Assembly: GCA_030065855.1 (NCBI GenBank)
Contig: JASJCT010000019.1
Location: 1 to 51,629, forward strand
Length of the DNA: 51,629 nucleotides
Source of the DNA: Myxococcota bacterium
GTDB lineage: Bacteria > Myxococcota_A > Polyangia > JAAYKL01
Direction: 5' to 3'
The notes under the pieces: model-generated
Told to the model about the DNA's origin: nothing
The model's input: only the letters and a program-made list of their open reading frames with translations
Database searches by the model: none
Program-made: the position numbers and the translations under genes
Shown here: positions 17,492 through 28,192 of the stretch, in pieces
How the letters are laid out: each line of letters starts with the position of its first letter
Position numbering within the stretch: position 1 is the stretch's first letter

Positions 17492-18178
17492 TTAACTGCT
17501 CAGTACGGCGAGAATCTTGGTCGGCTCTGGCCCATGGGCCCGTACATGGTGCGGCGTGTTGGAATCGTAGTATGCCGCATCGCCGGGCCCCAGCAGTTCT
17601 CTTTTGTCTTCGATAACCAGCTCCACTGCACCTTGGAGGACGAAGATGAACTCCTGTCCATCGTGGGATGATTGCTCTGCGTCATCGCTCGGGTGCAAGG
17701 TGACCACGAACGGCTCCATCTTGCGGTCCTGCTTCTGCAGGGCCAATGCCTCGTACTCGTATCCCTGGCTGGCCTGCTTGGCCTTGCCAAACCTGGAAAA
17801 CCGCTCTCGATCCCCGGATCGGACGATGGTGAAGCGCTCCTTGCCGGTGGAAATCACATCAGATACCCGCAAATTGAGCGCCTTGGACAGGGCGCTTAAC
17901 TGGCCCAGGGGCAGGAACGATTCCCCCTTTTCCACTTGGGAGAGCACCTCCTCGTCGATGCCGGTCTTCTGACCAAGCTCGGTCAAGGTAAACCCCAAGC
18001 GCTCGCGCGTGCTGAGCAGCTTCTGGCCATGCGCGATCGCCCGTTTTCGCTCCTCCATCTCCTTGATCGCGGCTACGGCCTCGGGGTCGGTGAGCATGTC
18101 GTCTTCCTTGTGGTTTGAAAAGCCGTCCACTGCGGCCGTATAGTCTTCGTAAAGTCCATTTTTGTCTGGTTTGTCCAT
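17492..18178 (-). CDS. XRE-family regulator with cupin domain
   Basis: 228 residues with an acidic N-terminal extension, a helix-turn-helix domain at about 48-107 (LGFTLTELGQKTGIDEEVLSQ) and a C-terminal cupin barrel (DGQEFIFVLQGAVELVI and NTPHHVRAHG) that would bind a small ligand or metal. This architecture is common in regulators of polyamine, amino-acid or envelope pathways, which would suit the spermidine-synthase-like gene downstream, though they are 7 kb apart. AAAGGA stands eight bases before the ATG. Confidence 0.9.
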   Translation of the reverse strand: MDKPDKNGLYEDYTAAVDGFSNHKEDDMLTDPEAVAAIKEMEERKRAIAHGQKLLSTRERLGFTLTELGQKTGIDEEVLSQVEKGESFLPLGQLSALSKALNLRVSDVISTGKERFTIVRSGDRERFSRFGKAKQASQGYEYEALALQKQDRKMEPFVVTLHPSDDAEQSSHDGQEFIFVLQGAVELVIEDKRELLGPGDAAYYDSNTPHHVRAHGPEPTKILAVLSS

Positions 18179-18447
18179 GATCGGTCCTTTCGATGCGGAC
18201 CATACTACCTGGCTGGCGCCTCAATTCAAACCCTTTGTCATCCCGCCCTGGTTCAAAACTCGGTCTGTTTGTTTTTTTCAGTTTATGTTGATCAGCTTGC
18301 GCAACGGGCATTTTCATTTGTTTCAATTTGCTTTTCGGATTGTTATAGAATCCCTGCCAAATCTCCTGGAACGGAAGCTCTGGGTCCGTGCCAGTGAGCG
18401 GGATGCGGGAAAAACACTTGCAGCAATGAACGACGATTTCAAGCGAT

Positions 18448-20985
18448 TTGACCAGGCTAAATAACAGACTCGAGCGCTCCGTACAAAACTACGTGGACCT
18501 GTGCGCGAAAAGACCGGGGGTTATTCTCGCACTCTCACTCGCCATCGCGGCCAGCTGTGTTTTCTATACCAATAAAAATCTGCGCATCGTGACCGATCTG
18601 GCCGCCCTGCTCCCCAAAGGAACGGCGAGCGTGGCGGCCTTGGAAGAGAGTAAAAAGCGAATCGGTTCCACTGATTTTTTCACCATCGCGATTCGATCCG
18701 AAGATGGAAATGCTCAGGCGATAGCCAATATCCAAGATGTGCTACAAGAGAAGATAGCTGAAAAATGGGACGACGCCATATGGGTTCAAGTGGAGCGAAA
18801 GGTGGATTTTTTTAAGCAGCGAGCGCTTTACTATCTGCCCCAAGAAGAGCTCATGGGCCTTAGAGAGCGCCTGGTATACGACCTAACCGTCGAGGCTGCG
18901 GCAGCCATTCCGGGTGGAGTGGATTTACTCTCAGATGATGCTGACGAGGAGGAGGTAGAGGCAGGACCATCAAAGGGAATAGATGGCTGGTACAATCCGG
19001 AGCTGCCCCAAAAGCTGGGGCTGCCACCCCAGATAGAAGAGGCGTTTCACTCGTTTTTCGCCGTAGCATCCGATGATATGAAAGGCGCGAAAAATGCGTT
19101 GCCAAAACATTTGAGACAACGGCTCATCGGACCTGAGGGCAAGGTGGGCGTGGTGCTGGTTCAATTGAGCAAGCCCTCCACAGACCTGAATTACGCAATG
19201 TGGGCGCTCGACAGGGGCGAGAAGTTGATCCAGGAGATCGACGTGCACGCATTCGACAAGAGCATACGGGCCAAGGTGGTAGGGGCCTATCGCAGCTTCA
19301 AGGAGGTGGACGCGGTGGCAGCGGACGGTCGAATCGCCACCTCCATCAGTGTCTCGCTGGTTCTGCTGTTGATGGTCCTGTTTTTTAGGTCACTGAGGCA
19401 GATCCTGAGCGTGTTCATTCCATTAGTTGTGGCTGGATCGTTGACATTGGCGCTCACCGCCGTCATCTACGGCCGCCTTACCGTGCTCACGGTGTTTGTG
19501 CTGGCCATGCTCGTCGGGATGGGCATCGATTACGGGATTCACTTGTACAGCAGAATCTCCATCGAGATGAGGGGCGGGCAAACCGTTTTCAAAGCAACCC
19601 AGACCGCGATAACAGATACGGGCAAGGCGCTGATCATGGCCGCACTTACAACCATCGCTTCGCTTTTGACCCTGTTGGCCAGTCATTTCGAGGGTTTCAA
19701 AGAGTTCGCCGTTGTGGCCTCTTTGGGGCTCATGTTTTGCGTGTTGTCGTATACTGTCCTTTTGCCGCCTCTGATCTTCCTGTTCGATAGCATCTTCAAA
19801 CAAAAGCCGGCCGCTGCTCCATCAAAAACAGAGGGATCCTTTTGGGATGGTCCAGGGCTGAAGCGGGCTGTAACAGCGGTGTTTATTGTTGGTGTGGTGC
19901 TCACGCTAATAGGTGTATATTTTGCCAGAAGTGCCAGGTTTGAATACGATTTTAGAAATCTCAGGGCCAAGAAGGTGAGCTCGGGCATGCGCTATGGCAG
20001 GGCAGTGGGCAAAAAGAGCGGTACTGCACCGGCGATTGCCCTGGGCCGGTCTCACGAGCAGATGAAACAGTTTCACCATTACATGATCGATATAACTAGC
20101 AGTGGCAAGGCCCCTGAAATAGGTAGCTTTGTAACGTTATACACCTTTGTACCCGAGATGGAGGATCAAAAGAGGCGTGGTAAAATCATCTCTCAAATAG
20201 ACGAGCTGGTTCAAAAGCCCGCCTTTGATCGATTAAAGGGAAAGAACAAAGCGTTCCTCACCGAGCTTCGAGTCATGGCCAAGGCCGAGCCGTTTACAAC
20301 AAACGAGCTACCCCAGTGGGTCTCTAGAATGCTCACCGAGAAAAACGGACAGCTGGGCATTTTCGGTCAGTTGTACACCAAGATCGAGGATTGGAACGCC
20401 CTTGTGGTGCAGAATTTTCAAAAGAAATTCGGGGAGCTCAGCTTCGCGGGGCAGAGGCTTCCAATAGCGTCGAGCGGCTTTATCCTGGCCGATGTGGTCA
20501 AGATGGTCCAGGCGGACGGAGGAAGACTGCTCGCCGTCATCTCAATCGCCCTTTTTGTGCTCATGTTCGCTTTTACGCAAAGTATCAAAGCAACGCTTAC
20601 TCTAGTTGCGGTAATCGTCGCCGGATCCCTCTGGTGTGTCGGCGCAATGGGGCTTTTCGACATCCGCATCGGTCTTTACAACCTCATTGTGGTTCCGGTC
20701 ATTTTGGGGGTGGGCATCGACAGCGCTATCCATCTCTACCACCGTCACCTTTCCCTGGGATCTGAACGCATTGGGGAAAACATCCGCACCACCGGTTTTA
20801 CCATCACCGCGAGCAGCCTCACCACTATGGCCGGGTTCATGGGGCTGTTGTTCGTGAGCCACAAGGGGCTTCAAACTATCGGCGTGCTCGGCTGTCTAGG
20901 TGTGGGTGCCAGTTTTACGGCCGTGATGGCGGTGCTGCCGTTCTTGCTAGTGAAGATCAAATTTAAAGGCGCGCGCCTGAAATGA
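18448..20985 (+). CDS. MMPL/RND-type membrane protein
   Basis: An 845-residue exporter-like protein with twelve helices in two halves. Each half has a large extracytoplasmic loop and the family motif with a buried aspartate ([11 protein letters not shown] and [11 protein letters not shown]). It resembles HpnN-type hopanoid or lipid exporters in the MMPL/sterol-sensing superfamily, but the cargo is unknown. The start is unclear: TTG 18448 is the first usable codon after a stop and has no good ribosome site. A short frame from ATG 18426 to 18464 overlaps it and might couple translation. The 3' end overlaps the protease gene on the other strand by 23 bases. Confidence 0.87.
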   Translation: MTRLNNRLERSVQNYVDLCAKRPGVILALSLAIAASCVFYTNKNLRIVTDLAALLPKGTASVAALEESKKRIGSTDFFTIAIRSEDGNAQAIANIQDVLQEKIAEKWDDAIWVQVERKVDFFKQRALYYLPQEELMGLRERLVYDLTVEAAAAIPGGVDLLSDDADEEEVEAGPSKGIDGWYNPELPQKLGLPPQIEEAFHSFFAVASDDMKGAKNALPKHLRQRLIGPEGKVGVVLVQLSKPSTDLNYAMWALDRGEKLIQEIDVHAFDKSIRAKVVGAYRSFKEVDAVAADGRIATSISVSLVLLLMVLFFRSLRQILSVFIPLVVAGSLTLALTAVIYGRLTVLTVFVLAMLVGMGIDYGIHLYSRISIEMRGGQTVFKATQTAITDTGKALIMAALTTIASLLTLLASHFEGFKEFAVVASLGLMFCVLSYTVLLPPLIFLFDSIFKQKPAAAPSKTEGSFWDGPGLKRAVTAVFIVGVVLTLIGVYFARSARFEYDFRNLRAKKVSSGMRYGRAVGKKSGTAPAIALGRSHEQMKQFHHYMIDITSSGKAPEIGSFVTLYTFVPEMEDQKRRGKIISQIDELVQKPAFDRLKGKNKAFLTELRVMAKAEPFTTNELPQWVSRMLTEKNGQLGIFGQLYTKIEDWNALVVQNFQKKFGELSFAGQRLPIASSGFILADVVKMVQADGGRLLAVISIALFVLMFAFTQSIKATLTLVAVIVAGSLWCVGAMGLFDIRIGLYNLIVVPVILGVGIDSAIHLYHRHLSLGSERIGENIRTTGFTITASSLTTMAGFMGLLFVSHKGLQTIGVLGCLGVGASFTAVMAVLPFLLVKIKFKGARLK

Positions 20986-22966
20986 GGTAACCGATGATGG
21001 ATTGAGAGGAAGCCTTCCCCACCTCGGAACATCCACAGCTGGCATCGTCACCTTCATCACTATCGCCATCAGCATCGCTATCCGAATCTGCATCACTGTC
21101 CGAGTCAGCATCACTGTCCGAGTCTGAGTCACTATCTGAATCCGAGTCCGTGTCAGCATCGGTATCGGTGTCTGAATCGGTGTCTGCGTCCGTATCGGAA
21201 TCGGTGTCCGTATCCGTGTCTGAATCGGTGTCCGTATCCGTGTCTGAATCGGTGTCCGTGTCCGTGTCTGAATCGGTGTCCGTGTCCGTGTCTGAATCGG
21301 TGTCCGTGTCGGTATCCGTGTCGGTATCGGTATCCGTGTCGGTGTCAGTGCCGATCTCCTCGATCGCTGCGCGGATGTTTGGGAGTGGGCCGATGTGCCC
21401 GCCGCTACCTTGGGGTATCCCGGTTTGGACGAGGAGTTCTCTCAACTCCTGCGATGTCATCGGAGCGCCTAGCTGTTGAATGGCATACTCCTGGACCAGC
21501 GCCACGGCCGATGTGGCAACCGGTCCGGCCGAGCTCGTACCACCGAAGCTGGCGGTGTACTCTTGGTTTGGATCCCCGCCATAGGTTTCGTATGCGCCGT
21601 ATCCAATTGTAAAGACGCCCGACCCCCAGCCTTGGATATGAACACACGAGCCGTAGGTACTGAACCCCAGCTTGTCGTGCTGGGTGTTTGGCGATCCAGC
21701 GCCCACCCGGATCGCGCCGTTGTCTCCCCGGGCGTTGTATTCATCGTACTGGGAAGAATCCATGTCTTGGCTGCCGTTGCCCGCTGTTTGCACTACGACG
21801 AGACCCGCGTCCACAGCCTCCTTGACGAGATCCCAGTTGGCCTTGGGGATATCAGGCACGCCGCCGTTGCCCCGTTGCATCTCCATCAGCATGATGTCAC
21901 CGACGTCGAGATCACCGATGGCCGCGGCCAACACCGTGGTATCCCCGTGCATGGTCGAGTAAACCAGCCCTGCTGCTTCTGGTATGCTGCCCTGGATGCC
22001 GTAGCCGTTTTCACCTGCCAGTAAGAGGCCCATGACCGCGTTCCCATGATCTTCAAAATCATTCGTTTTCCACGGCAACCCATAGGCAATGTCCTGCTCG
22101 TGCAGATCTTCGTGCACATCCTCGTTTTCGTGATCCAGCGCTCCCCAGCTATGCTCCATATCAGTAACCGTGAGTCCGGCCCCGCGCAATCCCAGGCTCC
22201 ACGCGTAATCCACATCGATGCCCGGATCAGGGCCGCGATAGGTTTGCTCTCCTACCAAATCTGGGGTGGTCGGTGAGTAGTCGATAGGTGGGGGTTCTGA
22301 GTCTGTGGGCACCACAGATGCGTACTGAACTTCGTCGAGTTGCTCGAACGCAACCGCAATGTCGATCAATCGCTCAGGAGCGTCATCCGCGACCAACACA
22401 TTTAATAGCCCGGAAAAGTTGAGCACGTTGAATCCCTTGTGGTCGCTGAGGTGGCGTCGCACAGGGTCTTTGAGCCGTTCCAAGTGTTCTGGCGACAGCA
22501 ATACGGCGCGCTTAAAGTGGAGGTCGTACTGAGCGATGAGCTCGCGAACGGCCGCTCGCGGCTGCATCCGAGACAGTTGCAAGTCGCCTAGATCGTCAAT
22601 GTCCGCCACAAATGCCGGATGGAACTTGACAATCAGCTGGTAGTCATCAACGCCCGGCAGTAACCGATGCCCACCGCGCATGACCGGGAATGTGTTGTTT
22701 GGCTGTCCATCGATGATCGCCCGAACGCTCCCTGCCAGGCGATCGAGGGAAGCGAGTGCACGCTCTGTGGCACCCTGCCCCACTGCTAGCTGGCGTGCCT
22801 GACTAAGATTTTCCAGGGTTTGCACCAGTGCAGCCCGGTGCCGGTCACTGCCCTCAGCCGGTGGTTTGTATGGCGCGGTCCATACGTTTGCCGCAGCGCC
22901 CATGGTCCCAAGGCCAATCGCCAGACAGACCAGGAGCGCGCATCTTCTTAAATTGTGTCTTGTCAT
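20963..22966 (-). CDS. secreted S8 (subtilisin-like) serine protease with Asp-repeat tail
   Basis: A 667-residue secreted protease. A signal peptide (1-26) is followed by a propeptide-like region, then the S8 domain with the full catalytic set Asp269 (VTDMEH), His307 (DHGNAVMG), Asn397 (TAGNG) and Ser478 (GGTSSAGP). Residues 540-633 are Asp-Thr/Asp-Ser repeats, a calcium-binding or stalk-like linker common in myxobacterial surface proteins. The tail has CGC but then no hydrophobic helix, so a MYXO-CTERM-type anchor seems to be missing. AAAGGAGG supports the start. The last codons overlap the convergent MMPL gene. Confidence 0.92.
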   Translation of the reverse strand: MTRHNLRRCALLVCLAIGLGTMGAAANVWTAPYKPPAEGSDRHRAALVQTLENLSQARQLAVGQGATERALASLDRLAGSVRAIIDGQPNNTFPVMRGGHRLLPGVDDYQLIVKFHPAFVADIDDLGDLQLSRMQPRAAVRELIAQYDLHFKRAVLLSPEHLERLKDPVRRHLSDHKGFNVLNFSGLLNVLVADDAPERLIDIAVAFEQLDEVQYASVVPTDSEPPPIDYSPTTPDLVGEQTYRGPDPGIDVDYAWSLGLRGAGLTVTDMEHSWGALDHENEDVHEDLHEQDIAYGLPWKTNDFEDHGNAVMGLLLAGENGYGIQGSIPEAAGLVYSTMHGDTTVLAAAIGDLDVGDIMLMEMQRGNGGVPDIPKANWDLVKEAVDAGLVVVQTAGNGSQDMDSSQYDEYNARGDNGAIRVGAGSPNTQHDKLGFSTYGSCVHIQGWGSGVFTIGYGAYETYGGDPNQEYTASFGGTSSAGPVATSAVALVQEYAIQQLGAPMTSQELRELLVQTGIPQGSGGHIGPLPNIRAAIEEIGTDTDTDTDTDTDTDTDTDSDTDTDTDSDTDTDTDSDTDTDTDSDTDTDTDSDTDADTDSDTDTDADTDSDSDSDSDSDSDADSDSDADSDSDADGDSDEGDDASCGCSEVGKASSQSIIGYLISGARL
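21068..21349 (-). repeat. coding minisatellite of Asp-Thr/Asp-Ser codons
   Basis: About 280 bases of tandem GAT-ACG/GAT-TCN-type codons inside the S8 protease gene. Units fall in multiples of 6 bases, with an 18- to 30-base higher-order pattern (DTDTDTDS repeats). Slippage here would change the length of the linker without shifting the frame. Confidence 0.85.
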
Positions 22967-23281
22967 TCTTAATGCCTCCTTTTTTTCTCTCTTTTCTATG
23001 TGTTTTAATGCCGTACCCGATCACTATGCCTTGGGTGTTACATTATCATATTTATTTCCATTATTCTATTAGATTTTTATATATTTTATTCTAATTATAT
23101 ACATTTTCACTAAAATATATGCACAATGTTTAACTTATTCGTTATCTGCAGCAGCGGATTAATTTTATAACCTGGGCTGATCCCAGGCTAACCCCGAACC
23201 GCTATGGCTGATACAAATTATAACAAAAGAACAATATTTGTGGGCTGATGTTAAGAGGGGGGCTGGTTATAAAACAGCTAC
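22967..23281. other. AT-rich intergenic region
   Basis: This 315-base gap lies between the protease start and the FabH-like stop, both minus strand. It is strongly AT-rich (23030-23160) and should contain the protease promoter. An inverted repeat CCTGGG/CCCAGG sits at 23171-23187 and may help end the FabH-like transcript. I see no small gene. Confidence 0.5.
23171..23187 (-). terminator. possible terminator hairpin behind the FabH-like gene
   Basis: Perfect 6-base arms CCTGGG and CCCAGG enclose five bases. On the minus strand the hairpin is followed by TTATAAAATTAAT, AT-rich but not a proper T-tract. Confidence 0.3.
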
Positions 23282-24376
23282 TTATGCAGCTTTATAGACG
23301 ACTGAATTGATATTCATTCCGGCCCCGACCGAGGCGAGGATGACCACGTCACCAGAGGCGATGTGGTGGCCGTTCAGCTTGTTCTTGGCAATGAGGTCCA
23401 GCAAGGTAGGAATGGTTGCTACCGAGCTGTTGCCCAACCACGAAATTGTGATTGGCATTAGCGCGGTCATGGTGGCCCGGTCGAGGTTCTTGTTGCCGTT
23501 GAGGCTGAAAAGGCGCTTTAAAATATCGTCGTCCATCTTCTCGTTGGCCTGGTGAATGAGCACCTTGCTGATTTGGTCCAAGTGGATGCCTGCTTTATCC
23601 AGGCTCTCCTGTACGACGAGCGGGACGGTTTTGAGCGCGTATTTATACACCCGATGGCCCTGCATCTTTAAAAACAGGTTAGAACCACGCTCGCTCGCAT
23701 CTGGATGATACGAGGTATCCATCTGGAGCAAGTGGGCGTGTGCAAACGTGTCAGAACGGGATACATGGGATAAAATCCCCACCTGCTCGACTGTTTTTTG
23801 CCACTCCAGAATCACTGCGCCAGCGCCGTCCGAATAGATCATGCTGTCCTGGTCGTGGGGATCTGACACCCGGGACAAGGTCTCAGCGCCGATAATAAGC
23901 GCGCGCTTGGCATCACCGGCTTTCATGAACTGATGGGACTGGATGAGCCCTTGAACCCATCCTGGACAGCCAAACGGCAAGTCATAAGCCACGGTGTAGG
24001 GGTTTGATATGCGGAGCTTGTGCTTGACTTTGGCTGCGAGGGATGGAACGAGACTGGTGCGCCGGTTGTCCTCTTGAATATCGCCGAAATTATGCGCCAC
24101 CACGATATAATCCAGGGTCTCTCTATCGATCCTCGACGATGTAAGGGCATCTTCAGCGGCAAAAAACGCAATATCCGATGCGACCAAGTCTCCGCTGACA
24201 TATCGCCGCTCCTTGATGCCTGTGATTTCCTCGAGCTTCTCCACGATTTGATCGCTGGGTTTGTCGAGGACACACCCCTGGGAAGAGAAGAACGCGCGAT
24301 CGAGAAAAGCCTTATTTTTGACCACTTCCTCGGGAATATAACTCCCTGTTCCCACGATAACCGAACTCTGATACAT
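23282..24376 (-). CDS. 3-oxoacyl-ACP synthase III-like (FabH/OleA-type thiolase)
   Basis: A 364-residue thiolase-fold enzyme from ATG 24376. The triad is complete: Cys in LPFGCPGW, His in LIHQANEKM and Asn in GNSSVAT. FabH enzymes condense acyl-CoA with malonyl-ACP; close relatives include OleA and secondary-metabolite priming enzymes, and the sequence alone does not separate these. The frame runs to a TTG at 24448, but MYQSSVIVGTGSYIPE is the standard N-terminus. It is divergent from the DUF362 gene, with a 177-base shared promoter region. Confidence 0.9.
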   Translation of the reverse strand: MYQSSVIVGTGSYIPEEVVKNKAFLDRAFFSSQGCVLDKPSDQIVEKLEEITGIKERRYVSGDLVASDIAFFAAEDALTSSRIDRETLDYIVVAHNFGDIQEDNRRTSLVPSLAAKVKHKLRISNPYTVAYDLPFGCPGWVQGLIQSHQFMKAGDAKRALIIGAETLSRVSDPHDQDSMIYSDGAGAVILEWQKTVEQVGILSHVSRSDTFAHAHLLQMDTSYHPDASERGSNLFLKMQGHRVYKYALKTVPLVVQESLDKAGIHLDQISKVLIHQANEKMDDDILKRLFSLNGNKNLDRATMTALMPITISWLGNSSVATIPTLLDLIAKNKLNGHHIASGDVVILASVGAGMNINSVVYKAA

Positions 24377-24553
24377 CCTTTTAAATCCTATCGCGCGCCG
24401 CTTCAGTAGGGCCGTCAGCACATAATGGATCGGGATTTTAGGATCCAAATGTCATGGAAATATCAAGTTTAAGGACAAATTCATTAGATAATCGGATATA
24501 TGATAAAAGATTAATAGCCAGTGGCTGATACCTTTATTCGAATGAGGAAAACC

Positions 24554-25819
24554 ATGACCAAATCAAAGGTCGCCGTACTCAAGACCACCCCGAGTACCGT
24601 ACGCCGCGATTACCAGGCGTTGATGCATTTGGCCGGCTACCAGGACGAGGTCGCAAAAGACGCGGACACTGCCCTGAAAATCAACATCAGCTGGCACCAT
24701 TTTTTTCCAGCGAGCTCGACCACGCCGTGGCAGCTCGACGGCGTTATTCACGCGATGAAACAGGATGGATACGATCCAGCCCTCATTCATGGCTGCCACA
24801 ATCGGACCGTTGTCATCGACGCCCATCTGGGGGAACGGGAAAACAAGCATCAGCACGTGATCGACAGCCATGGCCTGCGCAACGTTCATCTGTACGAGGG
24901 TGAGGAATGGATTCCCATTGGGGACGCGGTTCAAGATTTAACAAAGAAATTCCTGGTGCTCGGGGATGTCTTTCCAAAGGGGTTTAGTATTCCCAAGCGG
25001 TTCATTGGCGAAAATATCATCCACTTGCCCACCATAAAAAACCATATCTTTACCACCACAACAGGTGCGATGAAAAATGCCTTTGGCGGTCTCCTAAACG
25101 AGCATCGCCACTGGACCCATCCGGTCATCCACGAGACCCTTTGCGATCTGCTCATGATTCAGAAGAAAATCCACCGGGGCCTCTTTGCGGTCATGGACGG
25201 TACATTTGCCGGCGATGGCCCTGGGCCGCGGTGCATGCGACCCCATGTGAAGAATGTGCTGCTGGCCTCTTCGGATCAGGTGGCCATTGACGCGGTCGCC
25301 GCAAAGATGATGGGGTACGATCCCCTGGATATCCGGTTCATTCGATTGGCCCATGATATGAAACTCGGATGCGGGAATCCCAGGGAAATCGAGATCGTCG
25401 GCGATCCCCAGGCTGCCGAAGAGAACTGGCGGTTCACAGACCCGACCGAAGAGCTAACGTTTGCAGCGAGAATGCAACACGAAATCTATTGGGGCCGCCT
25501 CAAGCATCTGGTGGAATGGTCCCTCAAAACCTGGCTCGCCCCGTGGTCCTATCTGGCATCAGTTATTTACCATGATCTGTATTGGTACCCCAAAAATGGC
25601 AATCGCCGGGTGCACCAGGTAATGAAGAGCGACTGGGGGCGCCTGTTTTACAACTGGGAACGGCTGACCCCAGACGCAAATGGGTTCACAGATCTCGGCC
25701 CAGCGCCTCAGGGCTATGTCCATGTAACGAGAGACCTGCTCAAAATGGGTGTAAAAATACTGGCAACCGCTGCCAAAGAGGCACCTGAAATCCCAATGCG
25801 CTGGCGCCATTGGCAATAG
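24554..25819 (+). CDS. DUF362 domain-containing protein
   Basis: A 421-residue member of the DUF362 family. Conserved blocks include LKINISWHH, HLPTIKNHIFTTTTGAMKN, VMDGTFAGDGPGPR and the late ASSDQVAIDAVAAKMMGYDP. The CxxC pairs of ferredoxin-type DUF362 proteins are absent, leaving only isolated cysteines. Activity of the family is unknown. ATG 24554 follows GAGGAAAACC and is preferred to GTG 24521 and ATG 24542. It is divergent from the FabH-like gene and followed by the PHP protein. Confidence 0.88.
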   Translation: MTKSKVAVLKTTPSTVRRDYQALMHLAGYQDEVAKDADTALKINISWHHFFPASSTTPWQLDGVIHAMKQDGYDPALIHGCHNRTVVIDAHLGERENKHQHVIDSHGLRNVHLYEGEEWIPIGDAVQDLTKKFLVLGDVFPKGFSIPKRFIGENIIHLPTIKNHIFTTTTGAMKNAFGGLLNEHRHWTHPVIHETLCDLLMIQKKIHRGLFAVMDGTFAGDGPGPRCMRPHVKNVLLASSDQVAIDAVAAKMMGYDPLDIRFIRLAHDMKLGCGNPREIEIVGDPQAAEENWRFTDPTEELTFAARMQHEIYWGRLKHLVEWSLKTWLAPWSYLASVIYHDLYWYPKNGNRRVHQVMKSDWGRLFYNWERLTPDANGFTDLGPAPQGYVHVTRDLLKMGVKILATAAKEAPEIPMRWRHWQ

Positions 25820-25919
25820 CTTCTGTGGCGCGTTAGCAAAAAAATATTGATAACCCAATAGCGACTATGTTACATAAATATACAATTTTATTGGTTTAAA
25901 AGGAAATTCGGGAAACCGC

Positions 25920-28139
25920 GTGCAGCATCCGAAACGATGGGTGATGAAAGAGTCGGGATATGGCCGCTCACCAGTGGTTTGTCAGGATAGAATAGGAAAT
26001 TTATGGACTTCGTGGATTTCATTTGGACCCACAGGTGAGAGCATTGCATTTTCTCGGCGATCGCCCCGCGGCGAATGGTCCACACCACAACGATGGGAAC
26101 CATCGCGGCCGCACGTCACCGGGCTGGCCATTGCACCCTGGGGTGACGGTATTATCGCGGCCTGGGTAGATGGGGAGGAAGATGAAATCGACGGGCTAAA
26201 GGTCGCTGTCGTCACACCATCGTCGATCAGTGCCCCCATCCTCATCACCCCACATCGCCGCGGTCCAGCCCATCCAGCCCTCAGCACGTCAGCCACCCAT
26301 TTTGTATTGGCCTGGACCATCCGCCAAATGGGCGGTCGTCAGGTTGTTGCCCACATGGGCGAGGATCCATTTTCCATTGAGGAGATCGTGCGCATCGACG
26401 ATGGGGGTGGATACAATATTTCCCCAACTGTAGCCTGCTTGGAAAACAGCGGGGTTGTGGTCTGGCAAAACCACCGGCGCAGCCTGTCTCAGATCTTGGC
26501 CCGACGGCTGGACAAAGGATCCGCGCATCGTGATATCATTCCCCTTTGTTCTGACGCCCAGGGCATTTGTGCGTTGCCTGCGGTGCATCCCTCGGCCCAA
26601 GGCAATGTGTGGGTGGCCTGGCAAACCGACAACAGCCCCAAGACGGGTCCTGGGCTCGCGCGGCAGATTCACGTCGTCGAGATGGGTCGTGACGATGTCG
26701 TGCGCCGACCTGTTGCCCCACTGCCCGACGTCGAAGATCCACCCCGCGGTGAGGATCAGGGATTTGAGGCACCCGCGATTACCGTTGCAGACGACGGGCA
26801 TCTCGTGGTGATAGGTCGCGGATCCCAGAGCATTCGCCGCCAGGACCTCGGCACCCAGGGTTGGAGCGACCGCATCCAAATCGACGATCCAGGATGGCAA
26901 TGCCGGGGGCGTCGATTTGCAGTGGCCTCTGCTGGCGAGCATATCCTGATCGTCGGCAGGGAACGGGATGGGATCGCCGTGCGAACCTTGCCAGCTGTTA
27001 TTGCTTCAGTAAGGGGGCATCCTGAACTCAGCCCAGTGGAAGCAAAAATACGCTGCGATGACGGGGCGTCTGCCTATCGTCCGGAACATCGGCACATCGT
27101 CGCTGGTCAGCGCGTTCTCTTTGGGGATCTTCATCAACATACCGCTCACTCTGACGGCACTGGGACGATCGAGGAAACCTACGCTCGCGCGCGATTCAGG
27201 TATGAAGATGACATCGTTGCCGTGGCTGATCACGAAAGCTTTCTGGGAAAGCAAACCCCGCCGGGAGAGTGGGCTGAGATGCGTCGTATTGCCGATGAAT
27301 TCTATCGCCCGGGTCGCTTTGTCACCCTGACGGCATTTGAATGGACCGGGAGGGCACACCCAGGACCTGGCCACAAGGTCGTGTACTTGCCAGCCGATGG
27401 CGGGCCAGTACTGTCTAGAGAATCCAATGCCACAAAAACCGGTGAGGGATTGATATCGGCAGCCCACCGCTTGGGCGCACTGGTCGTCCCTCATCATGTG
27501 GGTTGGACAGGCGCCAACATGTCAGCCCATGACCCGACCGTACAGACCTGCTTCGAAATCGTATCGTGCCACGGCGCATATGAGCGCATTGGCGCGGGCC
27601 CTATCGGCACGCGCGGAGACGATAAACCCGGCGAATTCATTGCCGACGCGCTCGATAAGGGGCTGCGCTTTGGCTTTACGGGGGGATCAGACGGTCACGG
27701 GTTAAACTGGCACCACGGCGTCTGCCGCAAGCAAGATTCCCATCGCAGCGGGTTGACCGGCGTATTTTCAAGCGAAGTGAGCCGGGAAGGGGTGCTCAAT
27801 GCCCTTCGCCGCAGACGGTGCTATGCCACATCTGGAGAGAAAATTGGGTTATGGTTCGAAATCGACAGCCGACCCATGGGAGAGGAACTGGTCGTGGGAT
27901 GGCCGGTCCCGTTCAGGGTGGTCGTATCCGCCACAGCGCCAATCCGATCGATATCGCTGGTCTCCAATGAGGGGCAGGAGATCCAGCTTAACGCCACTGG
28001 CAAAGAAGCGGATATTCGAGGTACCCTTGAACCACCCACCCCAAGTGGCTGGTGTTATTATTTCGTTCGCGTCATCCAGGAGGACGACGCAGTGGCCTGG
28101 TCGTCCCCGATTTGGTTAGATGCCCCAAGCACGGCCTGA
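25920..28139 (+). CDS. PHP-domain phosphoesterase-like protein with N-terminal propeller-like region
   Basis: A 739-residue cytosolic-looking protein. The first half has repeated WxxPxR and VxAW strands typical of a beta-propeller. The second half, from about residue 395, is a PHP/CehA-type metal hydrolase with DLHQHTAHSDG, VADHES, TAFEWTG, PHHVGW and GGSDGHG metal motifs all present. It resembles the DUF3604 group of large PHP proteins. Substrate unknown; a phosphoester is likely. Start GTG 25920 or ATG 25944. It lies 100 bases after DUF362 in the same direction. Confidence 0.88.
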   Translation: MQHPKRWVMKESGYGRSPVVCQDRIGNLWTSWISFGPTGESIAFSRRSPRGEWSTPQRWEPSRPHVTGLAIAPWGDGIIAAWVDGEEDEIDGLKVAVVTPSSISAPILITPHRRGPAHPALSTSATHFVLAWTIRQMGGRQVVAHMGEDPFSIEEIVRIDDGGGYNISPTVACLENSGVVVWQNHRRSLSQILARRLDKGSAHRDIIPLCSDAQGICALPAVHPSAQGNVWVAWQTDNSPKTGPGLARQIHVVEMGRDDVVRRPVAPLPDVEDPPRGEDQGFEAPAITVADDGHLVVIGRGSQSIRRQDLGTQGWSDRIQIDDPGWQCRGRRFAVASAGEHILIVGRERDGIAVRTLPAVIASVRGHPELSPVEAKIRCDDGASAYRPEHRHIVAGQRVLFGDLHQHTAHSDGTGTIEETYARARFRYEDDIVAVADHESFLGKQTPPGEWAEMRRIADEFYRPGRFVTLTAFEWTGRAHPGPGHKVVYLPADGGPVLSRESNATKTGEGLISAAHRLGALVVPHHVGWTGANMSAHDPTVQTCFEIVSCHGAYERIGAGPIGTRGDDKPGEFIADALDKGLRFGFTGGSDGHGLNWHHGVCRKQDSHRSGLTGVFSSEVSREGVLNALRRRRCYATSGEKIGLWFEIDSRPMGEELVVGWPVPFRVVVSATAPIRSISLVSNEGQEIQLNATGKEADIRGTLEPPTPSGWCYYFVRVIQEDDAVAWSSPIWLDAPSTA

Positions 28140-28192
28140 TCCAGCCCAGTAGTCTAAAGCAAAGCCTTGAAAAAAATCATAAAAGATTCTAG

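Noticed and set aside
18426..18464. 13-codon frame overlapping the MMPL start
   Set aside because: Could couple translation, but it has no clear ribosome site and encodes no recognisable peptide, so it is only mentioned with the MMPL gene.
21150..21479. [13 protein letters not shown] ORF opposite the protease
   Set aside because: It is the reverse frame of the DTD/DSD minisatellite, so it stays open for compositional reasons.
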